From positions 310,001-374,000 of the forward strand of contig JAPDFW010000074.1 of NCBI GenBank assembly GCA_028826165.1: DNA of 64,000 bases. The letters are read 5' to 3'. This stretch comes from Anaeramoeba ignava. Lineage: Eukaryota > Metamonada > Anaeramoebidae. The notes beneath the pieces are model-generated. The model searched no databases, was not told the origin of the DNA, and was given only the letters and a program-made list of their open reading frames with translations. This document shows positions 56,201 to 64,000 of this stretch, one piece after another. Position numbers and translations under genes: made by a program. Every line of letters begins with the position of its first letter. Position 1 is the stretch's first letter.

Positions 56201-58034
56201 ATTGTTACTACACGAATATTAATTTTAGCTCTTAAATTATTTGTATTTGGTTCTATTAATTTTAGTGATGAATCGAAAGTCATTTGTAACTAATTTTAAT
56301 AAATTTTTAAAAAATAAATTTAATCAATTTTTGTTTTTAAAATAAAATTTAATCAATTTCTGTTTTAAAATAAATTTAATCAATTTCTGTTTTTAAAATA
56401 AATTTAATAAATTTCTGTTTTTAAAATAATTTTAATAAATTTCTGTTTTAAAAATAATTTTGATAAATTTCTGTTTTTAAAATAAATTTGATAAATTTCT
56501 GTTTTTAAAATAATTTTGATAAGTTTCTGTTTTTAAAAATAATTTTGATAATTTTCTATTTTAAAATAATTTTGATAAATTTCTATTTTTAAAATAGTTT
56601 TGATAAATTTCTGTTTTAAAAATAATTTTGATAAATTTCTGGTTTTGAAATAATTTTGATAAATTTCTGTTTTTAAAATAATTTTAATAAATTTCTGTTT
56701 TTAAAATAATTTTGATAATTTTCTGTTTTTAAATAAATTTGATAAATTTCTGTTTTTAAAATAATTTTAATAAATTTCTGTTTTAAAAATAATTTTGATA
56801 AATTTCTGTTTTTAAAATAAATTTAATAAATTTCTGTTTTTAAAATAATTTTGATAAATTTCTGTTTTTAAAATAAATTTTGATAAATTTCTGGTTTTAA
56901 AATAAATTTGATAAGTTTCTGTTTTTAAAATAATTTTGATAAATTTCTGGTTTTAAAATAAATTTAATAATTTTCTGTTTTTAAAATAAATTTGATAAAT
57001 TTCTATTTTAAAATAAATTTGATAAATTTCTATTTTAAAATAAATTTGATAAATTTCTGGTTTTAAAATAATTTTGATAAATTTCTATTTTTGAAATAAA
57101 TTTAATCAAATTTCTGTTTTTAAAATAATTTTGATAATTTTTTGTTTTTAAAATAAATTTGATAAATTTCTGTTTTTAAAATAAATTTAATAAATTTCTG
57201 TTTTTAAATAAATTTGATAAGTTTTTGTTTTTAAAATAAATTTGATAAATTTCTGTTTTTAAAATAAATTTGATAAATTTCTATTTTAAAATAAATTTGA
57301 TAATTACAACATCTGCAAGATTTATTTTACCAATACCAATTGTTGATTTTTTCTTTCCTCTTTTTTTTGTTCTTTGAAGATGAATATTTAATATATTATC
57401 TGAATACTAAAAAATATTAAAAAATTAAATTAATTAATTAATAAATTAATAAATTAATTAATAAATAATTTTACTTTTAAATTGTGTAAATAACGAAAAG
57501 AAAAAACATAAGCAAGTTGATAAATAAGTTGAGAATCATTTTCTGTAAAAGGTAAAATTAAATTTGAAGATTCTAATTTATTAGAAATATTTTTCTTATC
57601 ATTTTTTGAAGGAGTTATAGTTATTGGAGTTGATTTTCTTTGTTGTTTCATTGTTTGAATTGTTGTTTTTGTATTTTTATTTTGTTTTTGATTTTTTGAT
57701 TCATTTTCTTCTTCTTGTTTAATTGGAATATGAATTGCTCCAGTTGAAAGTTTACTCTTTCCTGAATCAATACTTAATGATAATTCTAAAGGTGAAGGAA
57801 AATCAAATTCTTCATTTAAAAAAATTTCTATTTTTATTTTTATTTTTTTTAATTTAAAATTTTAATTTAAAATTTTTTTCTTATTTTTATTTATTATTAT
57901 TATTAACCAAGTAATGTTATTTTTGCAATACAAGTTCTTGGAACACAATGAGCTGGAATATCTTTAATATCTCCTTTTTTTATTCCTGAAAATAATTTTG
58001 TTTCAATTCCAACTTTTTGTTCTTCAGAATTCAT
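53299..58034 (-). CDS. PACS: PACS family sorting protein
   Basis: Eight exons: 58034-57908, 57827-57475, 57406-57308, 56289-56114, 56040-55613, 55502-55149, 54147-53801 and 53643-53299, total 742 residues with consistent phases. The N-terminus resembles the PACS furin/cargo-binding region (FSFRYLHNLKYSDNILNIHL, then RTKKRGKKKSTIGIGKINLA). A disordered acidic middle follows. The C-terminal PACS domain has PFKIVVLGSDVFITEILRSY, IKFYILPIGKK, VSLDYW and a final block ending FPLAVFNKV, all collinear with animal PACS1/2. PACS proteins link acidic-cluster cargo to AP-1/COPI and move proteins between trans-Golgi, endosomes and ER-mitochondria contacts. The exon 7 end (TGG|gttaga) is the least certain join, because reading on hits a TAA at 53773-53771. 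Introns 3 and 6 are about 1 kb repeat arrays. Confidence 0.85.
54148..55148 (-). repeat. PACS intron 6: (TTTTATAAATAA)n array
   Basis: This 1001-nt intron reads on the plus strand as ATAAATAATTTTATAAATAA units of 11-12 bp with ATAT and ATTT variants. The donor is gtagat and the acceptor ttaaaaaag. Confidence 0.9.
56290..57307 (-). repeat. PACS intron 3: about 29-bp minisatellite
   Basis: This 1018-nt intron consists of a unit AATTTCTGTTTTTAAAATAA plus TTTTGATAA (plus-strand reading). About 34 copies differ by T-run length and GTTTT/ATTTT changes. It ends in donor gtaatt and acceptor aaaattag. The unit is the most complex of the intron repeats in the window. Confidence 0.9.
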
Positions 58035-58039
58035 TTAAA

Positions 58040-58068
58040 AAAAAAATGAAAAAAATGAAAAAAATGAA
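58040..58068 (-). promoter_or_regulatory. TCAT/T-tract array upstream of PACS
   Basis: On the minus strand three TTTTTTTCAT units lie directly upstream of the ATG at 58034. Confidence 0.5.
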
Positions 58069-58242
58069 TTTAATTATTTAAAAATCAAGAAATTTTTCAA
58101 GTAATTCTTTTTGTTTTTTATGAAATTTTTATTTATTTTTATTTAAAAATCAAAATTTAAATCATTTTTTTTAATTGTTAACCATTTTTTTATTTTTGAT
58201 TTTATTTTGAATTTTTTTTGATTTTTTTCTTCAATTTTTGTT

Positions 58243-61200
58243 TTAATAATTTTGATTTTGATTTTGATTTTGATTTAATTTTGATTTTGATTTTTGATTT
58301 TGATTTGAACGTTTGAATTTAATTGATTTGATTTTGATTTTTGATTTAGGTTTTGATTTAATTGATTTAATTGATTTTGATTTAATTGATTTAATTGATT
58401 TAATTGATTTTGATTTAATTGATTTAATTGATTTTGATTTAATTGATTTAATTGATTTTGATTTAATTGATTTTTGATTTTGAAATTGATTTAATTGATT
58501 TAATTGATTTAATTCATTTTGATTTAATTGATTTTGATTTAATTGATTTTGATTTAATTGATTTTGATTTAATTGATTTTGATTTTGATTTAATTGATTT
58601 AATTGATTTTGATTTTCATTCCCAAAATTAATTAAAGAATTTAAATCAATTCCAAAAAAATTTAAATCAAAATTTCCTAAATCAAAATGTTTTTCCTTTT
58701 TCAAATTCAAAATTTCAACATTTTTACAAACATCACTTGCATAACAAATTCCTCCCATAGAAAAAATACAATGTTTAATAACAGAATTCCAAACAGAACT
58801 AGAATTTAAAACCTTTTGTCTTCCAACAATAATTAAATGATTTTTAGCTCTACTTAAAAGAACATTTAATCTATTTGGTGATTCAATAAAACCAAGATTT
58901 TCTGTTCTACAACAAGAAACAATACAAATTTCTTTTTCAGCTCCTTGAAAAGCATCAACTGTTGATATTTGAATTTGTTTCATTTCATTTTTTCCACTTT
59001 TTTTTATTATTATTATTTGTTTTTCTTTTTGTAAATGTATTTTTTAATCCTAATATTCCTGTTGATTTTTCTTTTTTATTTTTCTTCTTTTCTTTTTCTG
59101 ATTTTGATTTTGATTTCCCATTTTGAAATATTGTTAAAAGTTTATTGATTAATCTTGCTTGTTCTTTATATAAAGTGATTACACCAATTTTACTTGAACT
59201 AATATTTTCTTTCAAAAGCATTTCAATTAATCCAATAATAATTTTAGCTTCATAAAAATTTCTATAACTTCCTGTCCAAGTTTTCTCTTCTTTTCCATTT
59301 TCAGAATCTAAGAAAAAAAGTGGTGGAAAATTATTCACAATTGGTTTTCTTTGATTTGAGGAAATTCCATCTAATAAAGCTCCTTGATAAAATAAGTTAT
59401 TACATATTTGACTAATTAAAGGATGACATCTATATTGAGTTCTAAGCATAATTGGTTTATATTCATTTGCTGCTAATCTATCAAATAATGTTTTATATAA
59501 ATTATCAATTTGATTTGAATCTTGATTAATTGAATTTTGATTAATTGAGTTTTCTTTTAAATAATAATTTGTTTTATGATAATTTTCATTTCCTGCTAAA
59601 TTTGGTGGTAATTGTAATGGATCTCCAAATAAACATAATCTTTCACATGAAAATTTTAAAATTGGAAGCATTGAAATTGGTTCAATCATTTGACTCACTT
59701 CATCAAGAACTATAATTGGAAATTTCCATCCAGATAAAATAGGAAAATTTGTAGCAGCACATGTTGTTCCAACAACTCTTATTTTCTTCATTTTTTGATT
59801 GTATAAAATATGTGAATTATTCTTGATAAATTCATATTCATCTAATGTTTTTTTAATTGATTCTAATTCATTCTCATCTTGATAATCTTCTTCTGAAATC
59901 ATTTCTTTTAATTCTTTGATTGTTTCTTCAATATCTTTTTTTTTCTCTCCTGATATTGTATATGGTAATATTTTTTTAGAAATTTTCTTTAAACTTCCTA
60001 TTCTAATAAATTCTTCAAATCCAAGTTCAAGTAATCCTTCTAATACTCTATCAACTGCAATATTAGTAATTGCACTAATCATAATTTTAATATGTTCTGA
60101 TTCATTTAAGTTATCAAGAATTTCAATCATAAAAATTATTAATATTGTTAATAAAAAACTTTTTCCTGAGCCAAATACTCCATGAACTAATACTATTGAA
60201 TTTTCATAACTTTCTTTTTTAATAAACCATTTTGATATTTTTTCTAATATTTCAATTTGATCTTCATTTAAATTATATTTTTTAATTGTTTCTATTTTTG
60301 ATTCTTCAATTAAATCATTTGAAATTTGTTCAAAAGGAAATGAATAATTTTTTTGATTATTTGGAAATATTTTCCCTTCATATTGAATAGATTGAGTTTT
60401 AAAATTTGAAATTATTTTATGTGATTTTTTGTAAGCAATTTCTGATGGGAATTTAATTTTAGATTTCAAAGGTTTTTCATTTTCATTTTCTTCATTATTT
60501 TCATTTTCATTTTATTTTCATTTTCTATTTTCATTATTTTCATTTTCATTTTCATTTTCATTTTCATTTTCATTTTCATTTTCATTTTCATTTTCTTGAT
60601 TTTGATATTTCTTTAATATAAATTCAAGTAATGGAATATTTTCTTCTTTTATAATTTCTATATTATTAATTGCTGAAAATTCTGTTGATGCATTAAAACA
60701 TTTAATTGCAAAAATATCTTTATATTTCTTATTTGGTTCAATTTCAAATAAATTTGGAAAATCTCCTATTGGTTCAAGTGTTACTAAACCTGATGTTCCA
60801 ACTCCAAAAAATATACTTTTAGCAAAAAAAATAAAATCATCTTTTTGTTTAGGTTCAAAATTTTGAACATTAGAAATAACCCATAAATCATCTTTTGTAT
60901 ATTCAGCTCCATTAATTTGTTTTTTAACTTTTAAAAAAAATTGATTTCCTGTTGTTTGTTTAATAAAAGATGTATCTTTTTTTTCATCTTCACTTTCATC
61001 ACTTTCTTCATCTTCACTTTCATCACTTTCTTCACTTTCATTATTTTTACGTCTTTTTTGATTTCTTCTAAATTGTTTTTGTCTTTTTTTAAATGCTAAA
61101 TTTCTTTTTTTAATCATTTTTGTAAATAATTTTGATTTCTTTTCTTGTACATTTTCAATCTTTTTAAAAATTTCACAATTTGAATGAAATAAAATTTGAT

Positions 61201-62458
61201 TTGAAAAGAATAATTTTTCAAGTTCAGGAAGATGAAGATTAAAAATACTTGAATAATTTGATTTATCTAAATTTGGAATTTCTTTCCTTTTTTTGATTTT
61301 AATTCCTTTGTTTTTAGAAGTAATATCACGATCAGCCCAAGCAAAAGCATCACAACAATCTGGATCTTTATGAGGTAATCTACAAGAATAAAAAAATCTT
61401 CCTTGATTTTCTCCTTCTTTTTTTACAATTTTAATAACACAAGGTCCATGTTTACAACAAACAATATTTTCATCTTCTGAAACCCATTTAAGTTTACGAA
61501 TTAATGAATAAAAAGACATTCCAATTTCAAGTACTTTAATATTAATTTCCTCAATTAAAGAAGAAATGAAAATATTTTTATATTCTTCAAAATTTTCAAA
61601 TTCTTGTGGTATTTTAATTTTTCTTTCTATTTTAGAATTAACTGGTAAATGAAAGCATTGATAACTTGTTGGGAATAAAAATTTAGATAATGGTCTAAAA
61701 TAAATAAATATTTTTATATAAATTTAGTAAAGATTATTGAAATGAATTAAATAATTTTTTTTTACCTAAATCCTTCATATAATTCTTCAATATTATTTTT
61801 TAAAGGAGATTTTAATATAATTTCATTTTGATTTTGATTTTGATTTTGATTTTGATTTTGATTTTGATTTTGATTTTGATTTTGATTTTGATTTTGATTT
61901 TGATTTTGATTTTGATTTTCATTTTGATTTTTATTTTGATTTTCATTTTCATTTTGATTTTGATTGATTTTTTGATTTTTGATTTTCATTTTCATTTTCA
62001 TTTTCATTTTCATTTTGATTTTCATTTGGTTTCTTTTTAAAAGGAACTGTAAATTTTTTTCTTTTGTTTTTTTGTCTTTTTTTTTCTTGAGAAGGTAAAT
62101 TTAAAGAATTTAAAGAATTAAATATTTTTTGATTTGAATTATTTGAATTATTTTTTTTAGTAATAGAAGAAGTAGAAGTATTTTTAATAAGTTTTTCTTT
62201 AATTCCAGTTATAATAACAGAATAATGTAATAAATAAATATTCTTTCCAATTTCAAGATCATCAGTTTTTTTTAACCAAGAACGTTCTAATTCTTCATCT
62301 TCATCATTAAAAAGTGTTACCTATTAATTTTATAAGTAAATTTATTTGATTTAATTAAATTTATTAATTATTACTCTTCTATTATTAATTTTAAGTATTC
62401 CTGTATTCCAAGATTTATGTTTTTTTTTAACATCTTTTGTAAAATCAACTTCAAACAT
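58243..62458 (-). pseudogene. ZGRF1: ZGRF1-type superfamily 1 helicase, coding frame interrupted in linkers
   Basis: Exons 62458-62375, 62320-61766 and 61694-58243. Domains in order: DUF2439-like N-terminus (WNTGILKINNRRVTLFNDED), a zinc GRF module (CCKHGPCVIKIVK...NQGRFFYSC...CCDAFAWAD), and an SF1 helicase of the UPF1-like group. The helicase shows Walker A (VHGVFGSGKSF), motif II (IVLDEVSQM), III (LFGDPLQLPP), IV (LRTQYRCHP), V (STVDAFQGAEKE) and VI (NVLLSRAKNHLIIVG). ZGRF1 acts in recombination and crosslink repair. The frame breaks only in low-complexity linkers: an extra base near 61960-61980, two in-frame stops at 60520-60510, and an extra base in the A-run near 59000. Linker repeats at 58250-58615 also switch frame. 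All catalytic motifs are intact, so assembly indels or very recent decay are both possible; I mark it pseudogene only because the given sequence is broken. Confidence 0.7.
58250..58615 (-). repeat. C-terminal L-N-Q / S-I-K repeat of the helicase gene
   Basis: An AATCAATTAAATCAAAATCA-type array encodes (LNQ)n and NQNQ in one frame. After a small shift near 58465 it encodes SIKSKSIKSIK in another. The DNA repeat is continuous while the peptide changes. Confidence 0.75.
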
Positions 62459-62568
62459 TTTTTTAAATTTAAAAAAAAAGAAAAAAATAAAAATTTTAAA
62501 AATTCTTTTATATTGTTTGATTTTTTTTTTTTATTTAATTTTTTTTAATTTTCTAAATTAATTTTTTT

Positions 62569-64000
62569 CTATTTTAAATTTATTTTCTTTTTCTCTATAA
62601 ATTCTTGATATTTTTTTAATGCTTCATCTTTAGCAAAAGCATAATTAAAACTTTTTTTTGAAATTTCTTTTAATTCTTTTATTGAAAAATTTAAATAAAA
62701 ACTAACATTTGCAAATTCTTTAGATAAAGAAGTTAAAAAAACACCTAAAACATTAAAAATTAAAATTAAAATTAAAATTAAAATTAAAATAAACATTAAA
62801 ATCGGATAAAAATTATAATTAAAATTAAAATTAAAATTAAATTCGGATAAAAAATTAAAATTAAAATTAAATTTAAAAATTAAAATTAAAATTAAAATTA
62901 AAATTAAAATTAAAATTAAAATTAAAATTAAAATTAAAATTATTAAAATTAAAATTAAAATTAAAATTAAAATTAAAATTAAAATTAAAATTAAAATTAA
63001 AATTAAAATTAAAATTAAAATTAAAATTAAAATTAAAATTAAAATTAAAATTAAAATTAAAATTAAAATTAAAATTAAAATTAAAATTAAAATTAAAATT
63101 AAAATTAAAATTAAAAATCGGATAAAAAATTATAATTAAAAATTTGGATAAAAAATTTATAAACCTTGATCATCTGTACAAAATGAAATTGGATGATTTC
63201 TTTTATAAAATTCTTTTGCATGATGTTTTTCAAAACTTGGAACAGATTCAGTTTTTACATTTGAAGTTAAACAAATTTCAACAGGAATTTTTGAATCAAA
63301 TAATAAATTACGAATTTCATCATTTAAATAATTAGCATGACCTAATCTTTGAGGATTAAATTTTAACATTTGAATACTTTCTTCATAATCAATTTTTTCT
63401 GCAAAATGTAAAGTAATAAAAAGACCTAAATCTTTTGCTTTTTTTAAAACAGGAACAAAATCAATAAATTTATTTTTAAAAGGATTTCCAGCAAAATCAA
63501 TTCCAATAATAACATCTTTTTGATTAATTTGTGATATAATTTCAATAGTTTCATTTGCAATTTCTTTTGAATATGCTCTATTTATACTTAATATTAATTT
63601 AACAACAATTCCATTATTTAAATTTTTAGTTGTTTCTTTAATTGTTGATATAATTGTTTCAATATGTTCTTTTTTAGTTGCTTTTTCTTGATTTTCTGAT
63701 GATTTCTTTAAAAAACGTGGAGTTGTTCTAAGCTCAAGATAAATACAATTATCATAATAAAAATCTTCAATTACTTCTTTTGTAATTCTTTTTATTTTTT
63801 CTAAATCATCAATTAATAAATATATTAAATCAAATAATTTAAAACAATCACTAAGTGTTCTTTCACTTCCTTTTTCAAGAAGTTTTGTATCTTCTGGATT
63901 TATTTTGTTTTTTAAATTTGATTTTTCTATAAATTCTTTAATTGTTGATTCTCTAATTGATCCATTAAGATGTGCATGAAGTTCTGCTTTTGGAATTTTT
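62569..64000 (-). CDS. ADAL: ADAL-type (N6-methyl-AMP) deaminase, 5' partial
   Basis: Two visible exons: 64000-63165 and 62744-62569, with a 420-nt phase-1 intron; the N-terminus lies beyond the right edge. About 337 residues are visible, starting at KIPKAELHAHLNGSIRE. Metal and catalytic motifs are HAH, then TLHFAEK, RLGHAN, EICLTSNVKTESVPSFEKHH and CTDD|QG. The CLTSNVK and CTDDxG blocks separate the ADAL/MAPDA branch from classical adenosine deaminase. Members deaminate N6-methyl-AMP to IMP in nucleotide salvage. The last exon (GVFLTSLSKEFANVSFYLN) joins exactly through the split Gly codon. Cytosolic; no signal is seen in the visible part. Confidence 0.9.
62745..63164 (-). repeat. ADAL intron: (TTAAAA)n array
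   Basis: From donor gtttat to acceptor aatgttttag the 420-nt intron is almost pure AAATTA hexamers on the plus strand. Three ATCGGATAAAAA interruptions lie near 62801, 62842 and 63117. Confidence 0.9.

Noticed and set aside
58985-61985. Euplotes-type programmed +1 frameshifting at AAA-TGA/TAA
   Set aside because: A +1 shift would fix two of the helicase lesions but not the double stop near 60515. Other very long genes in the window, such as the 8.4 kb BEACH exon, show no such sites.
62745-63164. TTAAAA arrays as telomeric DNA
   Set aside because: They are internal to introns on both strands and in several genes, with no subtelomeric context or chromosome end.
1-64000. tRNA, rRNA and transposon genes
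   Set aside because: I looked for T-loop-like GTTCGAATC, long inverted terminal repeats, and transposase or reverse-transcriptase motifs and saw none that could be supported.

Overview
This is a very AT-rich nuclear eukaryotic window with short GT-AG introns and the standard stop codons. It carries families typical of free-living amoeboid or flagellate protists: BTB-TLDc, ankyrin-BTB, BEACH and FG-GAP proteins. The repeated TCAT/T-tract element before many start codons resembles the parabasalid initiator, and the BTB/TLDc expansion and N/K/E-rich linkers would suit an Anaeramoeba-like metamonad. That placement is an inference; a dictyostelid-like amoebozoan is the main alternative. I reconstructed the gene models by eye from splice signals, reading-frame phase and homology that I recognise.

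Layout. 1-1768 (-): secreted FG-GAP repeat protein, cut by the left edge. 1769-3166: satellite and promoter. 3167-6035 (+): tandem BTB-BACK-TLDc pair. 6134-6971 (-): translin, divergent from TTC14 (+, 7065-10616), which has a 2 kb repeat intron. 10841-14100 (+): perilipin-like protein whose coding repeat runs on past its stop. 15520-17905 (-): FKBP-TPR isomerase. 18033-20760 (+): Cdc1/MPPE1-type ER phosphoesterase. 20956-23981 (-): helical-repeat/MYND protein. 24629-27592 (+): EMC1. 27712-28331 (-): bZIP factor. 29245-31380 (-): BTB/TLDc protein with a long K-P-K-N-E linker. 32428-33807 (+): bacterial-looking ArsB/NhaD-type transporter. 34081-36408 (-) and 36487-40902 (+): head-to-head ankyrin-BTB-BTB paralogues. 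40966-53098 (-): 3398-residue BEACH-WD40 protein. 53299-58034 (-): PACS sorting protein. 58243-62458 (-): ZGRF1-type helicase broken by small frame lesions. 62569-64000 (-): ADAL-type deaminase, cut by the right edge.

Two architectural themes stand out. First, nearly all long introns (about 220-2070 nt) consist almost entirely of a tandem repeat, usually with a unit different from that of other introns, while ordinary introns are 64-100 nt. Second, about ten of the eighteen genes have a short array of TTTTTTCATTTTTTTC-like units just upstream of the start, sometimes inside an intergenic space of only 40-93 bp. The genes do not form one pathway. Several act in the endomembrane system (EMC1, Cdc1/MPPE1-like phosphoesterase, PACS, BEACH protein, perilipin-like protein), others in RNA or DNA metabolism (translin, TTC14, ZGRF1), and several belong to the BTB/TLDc/ankyrin expansion.
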